From Lentinus brumalis (taxonomy: Eukaryota > Basidiomycota > Agaricomycetes > Polyporales > Polyporaceae), in the NCBI GenBank assembly GCA_001792895.1, contig MARA01000011.1, forward strand, positions 930,001 through 994,000: DNA of 64,000 nt. Reading direction: 5' to 3'. Positions 35,079-46,919 of this stretch are shown here, piece after piece. Below the pieces are notes generated by a model. That model had not been told where the DNA came from and did no database searches. It worked only from the letters and a program-made list of their open reading frames with translations. Position numbers and translations under genes: made by a program. Positions within the stretch are counted from its first letter, which is position 1; each line of letters begins with the position of its first letter.

Positions 35079-36087
35079 GCGCCCTCGTCTCAGCTCTGGT
35101 GTACGTTGGTGTACGAATCGTCCCGCCATTGTACTTGTGCGTGTACTACAATGTACAGTAGTAGCAATATGACAACATCCAGGGACCGTAACAGGCACAC
35201 TCAGGCGAGATCTGGTGCAGACGACATAGCATCTTGATCCTGTGGAAGACCTTGGTCCACGTGAGCTCGTAGTTCCGACCATAATGACAGAACCCAGGTT
35301 CGATACTAGGGAACAGACGGTGAATGTATGTAGTCATCCGTGCCGTCTCGTTCTGTGAGTCGATCGAAGATATCAAGGTGGAGGAGAGGGTGTGGGTCCG
35401 GCATGCCACCAAAGGGGAGGTCGAGGGGCCGCGGATGCCGTACAACCCGCACGCCCTGATCACGTCAAATGGACGACATTTTGAACTGAAAAGCGAAACA
35501 AGAGGCCACAGGGCAGCGTTATACATACACCGTTGCCGCCGTCCATCGTCTGCAGGCTGCAGTTAGGCTCTTGACATATGACGCTGTAGGAGTCCACGTC
35601 CAGCAGGACTTTCATCTCCGACGACGTGCCCTGTATACACACGACGCCTAGACGCGTCTCTTACGCGTCAACACGACTTCGGCATACACACCATGAGCTC
35701 GTAACGGCATCTTCCTCTGCCAATAGTTCGGCCTTGTGAGATGAGCAGGGGCTGGTCGAAGTGACACAGCAGGAGGCGGACATCCTCAACCAATGCAATG
35801 CACGAATAAGAGGGTCGTTGATCGGATATATGATCCAGGCCGCACGTCTCCCGCCCGATCGTCACAAGGAAACGAGCTCGCTCAAGACAGAGCCTTGCTC
35901 GTTCGTATACTGGTATCTCGCAGGGATTGGTGGGTATCGATCTGTTCCTGATGGGACCATCCTGCAGAAAATGCGGAGAATGCAAACAATGCAGGTGATA
36001 GTGCGGGTAATATATGTCTGCCCCGGAGCAAGGAGAGTTGTGTGATAGATAGCGCGGAGTAGATATATGTAATAGCGCAGCTGCAAC
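35079..36087. other. Intergenic, 1.0 kb, possible unrecognised minus-strand gene
   Basis: Between RNase T2 and UTP14 the minus strand shows protein-like pieces: MVPSGTDRYPPIPARYQYTN (about 35965 downward), GTSSEMKVLLDVDSYSVICQ with a Cys pair (about 35631..35545), and two competing frames downstream (GVRVVRHPRPLDLPFGGMPD, or a longer one ending at 35146). The first two could be exons of one gene, but the phases do not close into one clean model. No homology recognised. Confidence 0.3.
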
Positions 36088-39000
36088 TCACGAATGTTGC
36101 TTTTCGAGCGGCGTGATGAGCTGTCCCATCTGTTGCAAGGACAGGTCAGTCGCATGCTCGACCCCAAGGCAGCACATATCGCACGTACCTTCGTGACGAC
36201 CTTCGGCAGCGTCGCACGCTGGAAGCCCAAACGGGTGTTCCACTCCGTGCCGACCGGGACCTCCATGCTGCGCTCGAACTGCGCCCTGCTCGTGTATGGG
36301 TACGGCAGGTCTTTGACGAGGTACTTGGCCGCCTTCTTGTCGCGCTTCTCGGAGATGATGACGTGCGCCTTCTTGTAGTCAGCGCGCGAGGTCGGGTCGA
36401 CGCCCGCAACCTTCTTGATGAGGTGCGGCTTGGGTGGCGCCTTTTTCGCGCCTGCGCCGCCCCAAGAGCCCTGGTATAGCCAAGGTGTGAGCACAATATC
36501 CACGAGGTTGTGGAAGGATACATACCCAGCCAGGAAGAGTGGTGTCGATCTCCTTGGGGGCATCTTCTGCCATCTCACGACGCTTAGCATCGGCGAAGTC
36601 CTGGGCGGTGCCGAGTGAGCAAGATCCTCGCACGACATGAGGGGAAGTATATACCTGCACAACGTTATCGCCGGCGAACGCAAGGGCTACGAGGTCGCGC
36701 TGCTCGAACGCCTTCACCCCGGCGGCTTTCGCCTTGCCCTTCCGCTTCCCTTTGAGCACCGCAAGTCTATCCTGCTCGTCGAGCTCGCTGTTCGCGTCGG
36801 AGTCGCTGTCATCTTCCCTGACTTCGTTCAACTGGGATTGAGACTGCGCCTTCTTCCCCTTCGCAGAAGTCTCAGCCTGAGCGGCAGACTTGGACGACTC
36901 GCCCACCTTCGAGGGCTCAGAGAGCGTCATGACAGTCGACAACGAGATATCGACAGCCGCGTCCTCCTGCGCCTTCTCCTTTTCCTCCAGGCGATTCTGC
37001 ACACGCTTCCGGAGCTTGTGTCTGGACTTCTCAGTCACGGCGCTATTCTTGCTGACCGCCACCTCGTGCTTAGTTTGCGATTTGCCGGAGCCACTAGCTT
37101 GAGCTTGCGTTAGCCATGGGTTGGATTCGGCGGTCGGCAGAGGGACTGGACGCTGAGTGCTCGGTGACTCTGGAGGCGAGGCCGAGAGCTCCGCATGTCC
37201 CTCTGGAGGGAAGTCTGTCGACTTCAACGTTACGCTGGAGGAATCCGAGGCCAGAGAGCCGACTGGTCGGACACCCGTATTCTGCACAAGAGGTCAGTAA
37301 CATCATTAGCCAGCAAAAAAATGTGTGTGACTTACGATTGCACCTGGCCGGTAGACAACACGACCACCGATACGTTGAACAGAGATGTCTTGAGGCTGGA
37401 CAGCTGCTTGGTCGACAGCCCCTTCGTCATCGGGGTCACCGCCGCCCATCTCCCGGACGAAGTCGTCCACCATCTCGTTTGCCTTCTGCTGCTCTCGGGC
37501 CATCGCGTCCTTCATGAACTTCATCTCGAAGATGCTCTTGCCCTTCTTTCCCTCCGGCACCTCTGCGTCGTTCGCATCCAAGGTCGCGAGCTCGTCAAAG
37601 GCCTTCGCACGAATCCGCGAGACGCCCTCCTCGCCGTCGCCCTCATCACTCTCATCGTCGTCGCTCTCCTCGTCACTACTACCCTGTCCCTGAATCTTCC
37701 GCCGCAGCTTCTCGCCGCGATCGAGCATCTCGTTGATGTCGCGCCGCTGATCCTCGTCCAGTTCTCCGCGCATCTTCATGGCCTTGGCCCACTTGCCCGT
37801 ATTCTTGTGCCTCAGCGTGGCGCGTTCGCGTGCGCGCTCAACCTCACGCTTCAACCGAGCCTCTTCGTCCTCGGGATCATCGCCTTCGCCTTCGCCCAGC
37901 TTCTCCGCCAGACGTGCACGCTCTTTCTTCTTGATGCGACGATACGTTTTGCTCTTGATCTTCGCGACACGCTTCGCCTTGGCTTCGGCACGGAACATGA
38001 GGTCACGCATCTTCGCGAGCTCAGCGCGTCGTGCGGCCACTTCTTCGACCGATAGGTCATTCATCTTCAGAGACTCTGTTTGCGCGATCTCGTTCTCGCG
38101 CAACTTGGCCGACTTGAGAAGCTTGTCGACGGCGCTCTCGAGCTCAGTAGTGGGCTGCGAGTTCACTGTCAGAAAGCAGTACTACTATGCGACAGGGTAT
38201 CTGCGCGTCACCTTGAACTTAGCAGCGAGCTCGAGATTAGAGGTTCTGCTTTTAGGCTCGGCTTGCAGCGGGAAGCTCAGGTGTTCCGCCTGATAAGGGA
38301 GATTATCAGCAAGCAAGGTCTAGAGTGCGGGGGTTAAAGACGAACCGCCTGTATACGCTGCATAGTGGCCTTCCACTTGTCCACCTCCGCTTTCGTCTGC
38401 TCGTATGCGGCCTCGCGATCAAGACGTTCAGCCGTGCGCTGAGGCAATGGTGCAGAGAGCGTCTTGATCTTGCCGGAGGTCGACGCCAGTACTTTCGCTG
38501 ACTTCTTCAGCGATTGCAAATTTGAGGACTGCCCTTCCAGGGGCGCAAGGAGATCATCGAGGTCGAGCTTGCCTCCGCCTGAGGATGAGAAGTCAGCATA
38601 AACCGTGCACAGGATCACCATAAACTCACCTAGTGCGGCAAACTCGTTTTCTGTACCTGCCTGCGTCCGTTCAGGAAGAATCCTGCGTTTCCGAGCGCGT
38701 GCAGTCCCATCACCGTCGCGTGTCTCGTCTTCATCTGGTGCTTTGCGCTTTTGCCCGACATCCAGGCCAGTGACAAATGTCTCAAGCTCCTGCAGCGCGA
38801 CATCCCCTCCCGCGTCGTCCTCGTCTTCGGAAGCAGAGACGAAGTCCTCTCCTTCGTCTTCGCCATCCTCTTCCTCGGAGCCAGACCCTTCGTCTTCGTC
38901 GTCCATGTCCTCATCCTCGTCTCCGGAACCCACGCCCATGTCTTCCCTTCCGGTCTTCTTACCAGGGCCGGACTGCTTCACGGCGCCTCCCGTCTCGTCC

Positions 39001-39681
39001 TCATCTTCTGGTTCCCCTCGCCCGTCCAACACGTCCAAGACGTCGATGAATTCACTGGGGTCACCCTCCTCCTCTTCTTCATCCTCCTCCTCATCGCGAC
39101 CATCCGACATCTTATCGTCGTCCTCTTCACCCTCGGCGTCGCTGTCTTCGTTCAAATCCACGTCTGCGAAGCGGACACCCCGAGCCTCATTGCGAGCCTT
39201 CTGTTTTGCCTTGGACTTGACCTTTGGCTTCGCCTACGCAACAAGTATGAGGACCAGAACCCTGAGGCAGAATCGCATGACATACCTTCTGGGAGAAGCT
39301 GAAACCAGCGAAGCGATCTTCGTCGCTTTCGTCGAAGGCTTCGTCACTGTCGATATCTTCATCTTCATCCTCTCCAATCCCGTCGTCGTCGTTCTCCCCG
39401 ACCAGTCTTGGGCGTACCTCTCGCCGCTTCCCGACTCCTCCTTCCTCATCCTCGCTCCCGCTTTCATCGCGGCGCATGCCAACAAGCTCATCCCTCTCAA
39501 GTAATGGCTTGAGCTTGGCGCGACGGACTTTCTCCTGCTGATACTCGTAGACGTCGGAGATTTTAGGCCCTAAGACTTTGGACTTCTGGCTCTGGCGTTT
39601 CGCATATCCGAGAGCATTTGCGGTCTTCTTAGTTGGTCGTGACGAGTTACCTGCTTTCCACAGGGGTCGTCCTTTGGCCAT
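36088..39681 (-). CDS. UTP14: U3 snoRNP / SSU processome protein UTP14
   Basis: Nine exons (39286..39681, 38630..39233, 38346..38578, 38212..38289, 37336..38154, 36655..37281, 36526..36600, 36189..36470, 36088..36129) give 1051 residues. The N-terminus is basic, then come long Asp/Glu/Ser tracts (residues about 80-260). Family blocks are KIKSKTYRRIKKKERARL, RATLRHKNTGKWAKAMKMRG, and the C-terminal GSWGGAGAKKAPPKPHLIKK, HVIISEKRDKKAAKYLVKDL, PYPYTSRAQFERSMEVPVGT and EWNTRLGFQRATLPKVV. UTP14 is a nucleolar factor of the 90S pre-ribosome that activates the helicase Dhr1 to release U3 snoRNA. The gene sits near BMT5 and a YAR1-like gene, also ribosome-biogenesis factors. The acceptor before PTTELESAVDK (38154) was chosen because it alone is in phase. 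Confidence 0.96.
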
Positions 39682-40128
39682 GTCGCAACAGAGAGGGATT
39701 GGGTCGTGAGTGGGAGTGCCAGAGACCGGGTGTAAAATTCAGCGACTGAGCGACACTCCGAAGCATTGAGTAACGCTCGGGAGATCTATTGCCCGATCTT
39801 CTGCAAACGCCCGGTAATGCTCAATATGGCAATCGTACTGAACGCTTCGTCTGCTACCGGAGTGGAAGTCTAGGCTCGACGGAACCCCTCCCACATTCAC
39901 GGGAAACCCACCGACCCATAAGTGTCTAATTATTCGTCAAGTCATGATATCTGCTACGAACGTAGCTGTGCCCTGGAAACCCTGGTTGGGGTTTCCACGT
40001 AGCAGAACCAGTTGAAGTGAAGTTGTCCTTTCGAGTTGAATGCCGAGGTCCGAAAGTCTGAGAGAGGCACTCAATTGCGATACAGGCAAAAGGTGCAGAA
40101 TTAGTTCGACTCAATACATCAAAAGTTA
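39682..40128. other. Intergenic, 0.45 kb, UTP14 promoter
   Basis: This is the upstream region of UTP14 and the 3' flank of the first PalI-like gene. It contains a 9-bp inverted repeat (TGGAAACCC / GGGTTTCCA, 39973..39996) with a 6-bp loop. No coding exon is seen. Confidence 0.4.
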
Positions 40129-41167
40129 TTACAGTGGTATGTCAGTGTACTGATTGCTTTTTCTAATTGCTTCCCAATGGGAGATCCCGCCCTACATGGC
40201 AAACGCTCATGGTCAGCTTGAGTCTACGTAAGGTATCGAGCCACCAGTTACTCACTGAGGCTGCGGCTGGTATCATGGGAGCACTAATCATCAAAGGAGT
40301 CACATCTCTAGCGTAGACGGTATAAGATATCAGTGTGAGTCATTCTCAACAGTGAGACGGCGAGCTCACCGTCTCGTCGGGGGTTCACGCAAGACATCGG
40401 AAGCGACTCGGAACCATAAGCCTCCAGCAATTAAGTTGAGGGAAAGAGCAATGGCCAGCAATATGACCTGCGGTTGTTCAGTACGCTGGCAATGTCCCAT
40501 GAACGGGAAGAGGACTGACGACACTGCCCATGGATGCACTGTGTACCATACCTTCCTCGTTTGGACCGTTTACATCCATGCTGTGCTTCGATACGATGCT
40601 TGCGTCGCTGATCAACACGCCTGCGCAGGATACTATGGCAATGACGATGGGAATGCACGTAAAGCGGAGTCCAGAGTTGTCGGTCTGCGACTTAAGGCGT
40701 AAGAACAGCGCCATCCCAAATGCAACAAAGGATGCCGCCGTCGCTGCAGCGAACGAAGCGCGTGAGATGTGAGTTGTATAACGATAGCTTGAGTACGACT
40801 TTGTTGTACTCATACCCACCTAATATATGCCATGGTCCTGGGGAAAGTGAGTTGATTGCGTTCGTGTAACATTCGCTACTTGACTGATGTATCATATCGA
40901 GACCCCTGTGACATTCGTGAGCGTCATAACACAGCTACGATATGGGGAAATCACCCACTGTGTCGACGAATTTGTTGTAACGCAATGTTGCCACAAACCA
41001 AGGCGTCGCCGGACCACTTCAATGGTCTTGGGGACCCTGAAGCCCGGAGAAGTGCCGGTGTAAACGTCTTCTACGATGTACAGGTACAACACCCCGTGAA
41101 CGTGAAGCGAAAAGCACGCGACGAGTAGCAGAGCAAAAGCCAAGAAGCACAGAGTGGTGGCGAGCAT
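40129..41167 (-). CDS. PalI/SUR7-like four-helix membrane protein (tandem copy 1)
   Basis: Exons 40968..41167, 40820..40905, 40547..40743, 40370..40467, 40256..40307 and 40129..40191 give about 231 residues. The first segment (MLATTLCFLAFALLLVACFS) is a membrane anchor, followed by an extracellular loop with RLGLWQHC, the position where PalI/SUR7 proteins carry a GLW/GFC motif. Three more hydrophobic segments follow: ATAASFVAFGMALFL, TCIPIVIAIVSCAGVLI and VILLAIALSLNLIAGGLWF. SUR7/PalI proteins organise plasma-membrane domains and pH sensing; the role here is inferred from topology only. Exon 1's donor (GTCGAC) is poor, so that junction is the weakest. It resembles the neighbour at 41853..42921 in layout, strand and exon order. 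Confidence 0.6.
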
Positions 41168-41852
41168 CGTCAGTCGCCTGTGGACGAGAAGTTTGCGAGA
41201 AGGGCCCTTATAAGACTGGGACGAGAGGAGATGTCGCACAGAAGTCATCGTAGGAGGACGGGGTTGTACCGCGACAATCCTTGGGGGGCGTCCTTATGAG
41301 CCTATCCTGCAGCGACCGAACAAAGAGAAGCTGTTGTCATAGCTCAGTACGTTCATTGTGTACAGCTGTTGTCATAACAGACACGTTTCGACTCACCACT
41401 TACCTGGTTCGTCGCAACGACGTTCCGACACGACCGGGAATGCAACGATGTTGCGGTTCCAGGTGGGACCGGTGGCTACTTCACAAGCCGGTCGCCCAAA
41501 CAGTCCTGGCCCACACTCGGCAGTACCAGGGGTACAATTGTGCTCCTCTGTACCGATTCCGAATATACCATAAGCTGGCCTACGGAAGATATGTCAGCCA
41601 ATCGCCCTCAGGACACGCCGCCAGATGCGCTAGGGCGCACGGTTGACGTGCTATGCACGACAGCACAATCTTAAACCGAGCTCGACGCTTGGAGGCCTTT
41701 GCGCCAAGATGCAGCTTGCTGCTGCGAAGCACCCGTTCGACCCGCCCGCAGAATGAGCCAACGCCACGCTGTGGCGGAGCGAAACAAGATGAATTGACGA
41801 GAACACACATTGGTACAGGGTCACAGATTCAACTCGTTTCTCAAGACTCAAC
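41168..41852. other. Intergenic between the tandem PalI-like genes
   Basis: 0.69 kb with no exon that I can join to either neighbour. Short open frames on both strands lack motifs. It should hold the promoter of the downstream (left) copy. Confidence 0.35.
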
Positions 41853-42921
41853 CTAGAGCTTTGCATGCTTGATATGTCTTTCGTAGTCGTCGTTTTGGTA
41901 GTCGAAGCTGCCATCAGAAGCGTTAGCGACTTGATGCGGCTCGCTCTACAATGAAAAGGACGACATACTGCCAAATGATTAGGGGACCGGGCCTAAACGC
42001 CATTACAAGCGACCACAGAGCAAGGGCGATCGATGTTAAGGCCATACAGGCGCGGACCATGGCCAGCTGCATACGAGAGAGTCATGAGGTGAATTGAACA
42101 TGCGGTAGAACAAGGAAGACTCACGATTGGTCCACGGCCAAACACGACAGGTTGGTCGGATATTGTTGAGGACCCATGATCGGCAATGCGAACGAAATCC
42201 TCATGAGTGGCACACACGACGGCCGAACAGACGACCGACAGAGCGATGATGACTATAGTCAGGCTGTGATAGAGTCGACGCAAGTACCGATTGTTGAAGA
42301 ACATGTATATCGACACTACAAACGCGAAGAGCGTCACGAGACATGCTGTGTGTGGGCAATCTTAATCAGGGCAGGGCGAGAATCCGCGACGCACGTACCA
42401 ACCGGTTGGACCAAAGCCGCAGTCGCGAGCACGGGGAGACGATATTAGAGGTATTGTCGATGTGTAGAGCTGTTGCCACAGCGGAGTCGAGAGTGTACCG
42501 TGAGCTGGGTTCTGAACAGTTGTACGAAGGTGAGGCCGGATCTTCTTCACTGAATGACGTGACCCGCCGTGTTTCAATCGCAATACGAGACGTCAGCAGA
42601 GGGCAAATCGACCACAGACATGCCACCTCATGCCACGTACTTGAATTGATTCTGGCAGAAGCCCCAAAGACCTAAGCGGACGACGTCGGTGGCGCGCACA
42701 TTGAAGGCCGAGATGTTGTGCGGGATCTCGATTTCGACGAGATATATACCCTGGATGATTGGAAGTGAAAGTGTGGTGAACAGTGTGAGGACGAAGGTTA
42801 CGCCGAGACAGAAGGATGCGAGGCCCATAAGCAACCAAAGGCGGCAAATGGGCTCGTCCCCCAGGTTGCAGAAGAACCTGACTGTCCTGCCGGCAGCGCG
42901 ATTGAGGAAATCTAGAGACAT
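41853..42921 (-). CDS. PalI/SUR7-like four-helix membrane protein (tandem copy 2; apparent 1-nt deletion)
   Basis: Exons 42641..42921, 42399..42549, 42125..42345, 41969..42066 and 41853..41907. The protein opens MSLDFLNRAAGRTVRFFCNL, with a first membrane helix (LWLLMGLASFCLGVTFVLTL) and the signature DVVRLGLWGFCQ. A Cys-bearing outer loop (SYNCSEPSSRYTLDSAVATA) leads to helices LATAALVQPVACLVTLFAFV, SLTIVIIALSVVCSAVVCAT and ACMALTSIALALWSLVMAF, and a charged tail HFDYQNDDYERHIKHAKL. Exon 2 is 151 nt, one short of what its two flanking phases demand. Reading passes from NTSNIVSP to VLATAALVQPV only if one base is added to the G4 run 42433..42436 (C4 on the coding strand). That repeats a pattern seen in three other genes, so I read it as a sequence error, not a real lesion. 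Confidence 0.65.
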
Positions 42922-43719
42922 GATCAGAGAAGGAATGATCGGGTGGATGCGGGGGACTCACGAGCCCAAGTCTATAAGAGCTCGCACTGTTGTTGCGTGG
43001 TAACGCGAAACAATTGTGTCGGTCTGTCACCGATGTTGAAGCTCGGAATGCTAGCCTAGTAGCTCTGCGGCAAATCATCAGGTGAGGTAAGAGGCGGGAA
43101 ACCCATACCATATATCCTCGATGCCTGTGACCTCCGGTCAGCCTGAGGGTTTGTGGCGTAGGTGTGATCCGGCAAGTCGCCACACTTTGAGCTGGCGATA
43201 AGCCTCTCAGCCGTGACAATCGTTTTCGAGCCCTGCTTCCGGAGGGATAGAGCTGCTGAAGGTCGTGCTGGCATCAAGGCTCACATCGCGGTGACTTGAA
43301 TCTCGCACTGGCAGACCCGTCTGCAGTAGGACCACCAGGCGACACAACGGCGTTCTACAGGGCAAACGATCTCGCTCGCTTCGAGGACCATATTTCTTGG
43401 GTTCGCCACTCAACGATGATCCAAAAGATCTCGTTGATTGTGCACGTACCGGTAAGTACCTACGCACCTGCTGTGCGGGAATTGATGGCGTTCGTGTCAG
43501 GCTTACCGACGTCGTTCAATATGGTAGCTAGTACTAGATCCTAGTTGTCACAGCGTCGTCATTGCGCAACTTTTGATCAACCGAGGGTGTGCGTCGAGGA
43601 GGAGGCAGGAGGAGGAGGAGGCGAGGCGCTGCTTTCCCACGGATACCGGCCCAGTAGCCGACGTTAACCTCGGACTTGCACACTCGACGCACTCGACTCT
43701 GCTCGACGTACAGCTCACG
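42922..43719. other. Intergenic, 0.8 kb
   Basis: This lies between the second PalI-like gene (leftward) and the ankyrin gene (rightward), so it is a divergent promoter region. Frames such as 43296..43544 (plus) and 43207..43467 (minus) are open but compositionally odd, unspliced and unrecognised. A purine-rich tract AGGAGGAGGCAGGAGGAGG (43596..43614) lies before the ankyrin gene. Confidence 0.35.
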
Positions 43720-44616
43720 ATGGCCTCCGATGGTGCAAGCAACAGTACGTCCGCTGCACAAACGTACCGCCTCACCCTGCCTCACCTGCCACCGGACGCG
43801 CAGACGAGAGGCTTATTGCCGCGGCGCGTTCGGACAACGAGGACATGCTTCTGGAGGTCTTCGAGGAGGGGAACTTCGACATCAATGCTCAAGACGGGTG
43901 CGTAATTGAAGCATCGACCTCCCGATGTACTGCCTAATCGACGACTCTCCGTGCAGGTTAGGAAACACTGGTACGGTCTACAAGAACTCTTGCCCGCGTG
44001 CCAGAAGATGGTTCATGTCATTCCTTCCCCTTCTCGATCTATAGCCCTCCATTACGCGTACGTATGTCGTCATCTCCTCCCGCGTAAGGGGGACACGCGC
44101 GATCTAATTCGTATCTCCTTCAGCGCATCGCACGGCTACCTTGAGATCCTTGAGCACCTCCTTGAGTACGATGGCTGCGATGTCGACCTACAGAACCGCA
44201 TCGAGAAGGCAACTCCCCTTCACCTCGCGCTCCAGATAGATGACCCCGAGACCCGAGCTGCGGTCGTCTCGAGCTTGTTAGAGGCAGGAGCGGACACGAA
44301 GTGAGTGTTCAATCCTCCTGTACAGAGCTACGTATATCTGCACGGACAGGAAAGGCTGAGGGATGTGCGATATGTTACCAGGATCAAGGACAAGAATGGA
44401 GAGACCCCGCTCGACCTGGTCCCGCCCGAAGATGCCAAGCTCCGTTCTCTGTTCAGGAAATCGCAGGCCCAAGCAAGTATTGCGCAGAGCGATGTAGCGA
44501 ATGGTGAGCAGCGTCCACCTTGTAGCCTCTCCCTGACTACTCACGCTTCGTTGGCCGCAGATGATGATGACGATGAGGACGGATCAGGATCCGGATCAGG
44601 ATCAGACGACGAGTAA
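43720..44616 (+). CDS. YAR1: Small ankyrin-repeat protein, YAR1-like
   Basis: Exons 43720..43763, 43811..43897, 43957..43970, 44045..44057, 44124..44300, 44382..44503 and 44561..44616 give 170 residues. Ankyrin repeats are legible: LIAAARSDNEDMLLEVFEEG with FDINAQDGLGNTALHYAASH; GYLEILEHLLEYDGCDVDLQ with ATPLHLALQIDD; and LLEAGADTKIKDKNGETPLD. The C-terminus is an acidic Asp/Glu/Ser/Gly tail. Size, two to three repeats and an acidic tail match yeast Yar1, which escorts ribosomal protein S3 to the nucleus and into 40S subunits. Two consecutive micro-exons (14 and 13 nt) encode the conserved NTALHYA, and all phases agree. The donor of intron 1 (GTACCG) is the least certain point. Confidence 0.72.
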
Positions 44617-44775
44617 TTTATCACGACACAGAAGGAGAACGCACAAGACCTGTATAGTCCCTCCCTGCGACTCGGACAAACACCAACGGAGCGCGGAATG
44701 AATCTACATCTTTGTACATGAACAGATATCCTACTGCTACTACTACCCTATACTGTCTACGTCCCCAATCTGCGC

Positions 44776-46919
44776 CTACGCGATAAGCTTCCCGCTGGAC
44801 CACTCCTTGAAGGTCGGAGTGTCCTTGATCCACTGTATCAGCTCTGCCCGCTTCACCTTCGTGCCCTTGTCGTTTGACTCGACCTTGACCTTCTTCCCGT
44901 CCACGAACTGCCACCTCTGCTCCTTCACGGTGACGAGACCCTCCTTGAGCTCGTCGCCGCCGAGGATGATCGCGAAGGGCACCTCGTCCTTCTCGCCAGC
45001 AGCGAACTGCGCAGGCAGCTTCGGTTTTGCCTTGAATAGGAAGTCGGTCTAGCAGAATCCCGTTGTCAGTCTTATCTGTCGGGGAATATGAAGCACCAGC
45101 AAAACACACCTTGATACCCGCTTCCCGGAGTTCGCGGACAAGGCCAACTCGCTCCGCCAGCAATCCATCTCCAGCCGCCATAACGAACGCCATCGTCTCC
45201 TTACTCCGCATGCCCTTCTCGGCCCACTTGGGCCACACGAGCGCAAAGATACGGTCCAGCCCGATACTGATGCCCGCACATGGCAGTCCCGCAGCCTTCT
45301 TGCCCTCGCCTGCGGCGGCAGCGGTGAACATGCCCACCAGATTGTCGTATCGACCTCCCGCCGCGATGGACCCAACGCCAACTTGCGACTCGTCAATCTC
45401 CTCTTCCTCCTCCGCACCTGCAGCCTTCTTCTTTGGCTTCTTCGCTGGCGCCTGGGCAGAAGGCGGAGTATCGTTGGCGACAGAGGGTGTTGTGGAGGAG
45501 GAGGCGAAGGCATTGGCGGCCTTGAAGCCGGGTGGTGCGGAGGCTTCGACGATCGCCTCGTAGATGATGCCCGTGTAGTAGTCTAGTCCTCGTGCCAGAG
45601 ACATGTCGAATGAGATCTATATCGAGCAGCGTGAATGCAGGCATAGCGGAGCAGAGCGATGCAGCCTACCTTGTCGAGCACCTTGTACGCCTCGAGATAC
45701 GTGAAGAGGAGACTCATGTCATCAATGCCGGCCTTGGCGTTAGGATTTGCCATAAGCGCAGCGTCGGCCTTCAGCACGTCGAGCAGTTCCCGTCCGCCTA
45801 ATGAAAGTAAGCTCCACGCGTACTGGACATTCGGAGTCTGGCGTACCTTTGTGCTTGACGTACTCTCCGATCTTGTCTGCGACGGCAGCGTCAAGGCCCT
45901 TCTCGTCCGTCATCTCCTTCTTCACGTCCGCCCAGGACATCTTGTCGAGCTTGTCGACCGCGGACGAGATCGTCCTGATCTTTTCTGAAGGAACACCGCA
46001 CACCTCGAAGATTCCGTCGAGAATTTTCCGGTGGTTCATCTACGAAGGTAGGTCGGCTGCGCAGTCTTGAAGTGCAGTGGGCACGACATACCTTGATGGT
46101 GAAGTCGCCGACGTCTAGTCGCGTCAAGATTGTGCATACTAAGCTGATGATCTCAGCGTCGGGGATCATGGGGTCGAACGAGCCCGCAATGTCGAAGTCC
46201 TACGCAACATCCTCATAAGCACACCCTCCCGCGACTCGGAGCCAGAACACTCACCGCTTGCGAGAACTCACGCATCCTCCCCTTGCTCATCACCGGGTTG
46301 TCTCTCCTGTACACCTTGCCGATCTGCCAGAGCTTTGCCTGGTTCGTGATCCCGCCGCTCATGGCGAGGTATCGCGCGAGGGGACGGTGTGATCGTAGCG
46401 CAGGGCGAGCTGTTCGCCGCCCTGGTCCATTAGGTCGAAGATGAGCTTCTGATCCTCTCCGTACTTGCCGGTGAGGACCTCCTTGCGCTCGAACACGGGC
46501 GTGTCCAGCTGGCTCCCGCCAAACGTCGTGAAGACGTCCTTGACGATCCGCTCGACGTGCTCCCGGCAAAACATCTCCCCCGGGCCATAGTCGCGTGTAC
46601 CCTACATGTCGTGCCGTCCGCAAAAGAGCAAAAAACGCAGCCTTGCGATGAGCTTGAGCCCGGGCACGCACACAGCGATGCAATCGCGTACCTTCGGCGT
46701 CTTGAGCAGCATCCGCTCCTTCTTCTTCTCGCCCTTGCCCCCGCCGTTCGCTGCGTTCTGCGCCAGGGCAAGCGAGCGCTTCAAGTCGCCCAGCTTCTTC
46801 TTTGCCTCCTCCACCGTCGCCGCGTCCGCCTGCTGCTTCCGCAGGTCGTTCACCAGCGCGCTCTGCGCCGCGACCTCCGCCGCGAGCGCCTCGGGGTTCG
46901 GGCTCGACGTGCTGGCCAT
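44776..46919 (-). CDS. HTS1: Histidyl-tRNA synthetase (apparent 1-nt deletion in motif 2)
   Basis: Exons 46692..46919, 46255..46601, 46092..46199, 45847..46039, 45670..45797, 45110..45616 and 44776..45048 give about 594 residues once one base is added. An N-terminal WHEP-type helical hairpin ([20 protein letters not shown]) precedes the class II core: [40 protein letters not shown] (motif 2), [46 protein letters not shown] and [15 protein letters not shown] (motif 3), then the anticodon-binding domain to SSGKLIA. In exon 2 the frame breaks at G4 46380..46383 (C4 on the coding strand): DHTVP is in one frame and [10 protein letters not shown] in the next. HisRS is essential and normally single-copy, so an assembly error is far likelier than a real mutation. 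Upstream, in frame to an ATG at 47036, lies a presequence-like extension. Confidence 0.95.

Noticed and set aside
37195..38055. Plus-strand open frame of 286 codons
   Set aside because: Antisense to UTP14; Leu-rich sequence mirrors Lys/Glu codons.
38605..39504. Plus-strand frames of up to 299 codons with Ser runs
   Set aside because: Antisense to the acidic tract of UTP14 (GAC/GAG read as Ser/Leu/Val).
39973..39996. Hairpin TGGAAACCC / GGGTTTCCA
   Set aside because: A single 9-bp stem in an intergenic region, with no repeat family or terminator role known for this kind of genome.
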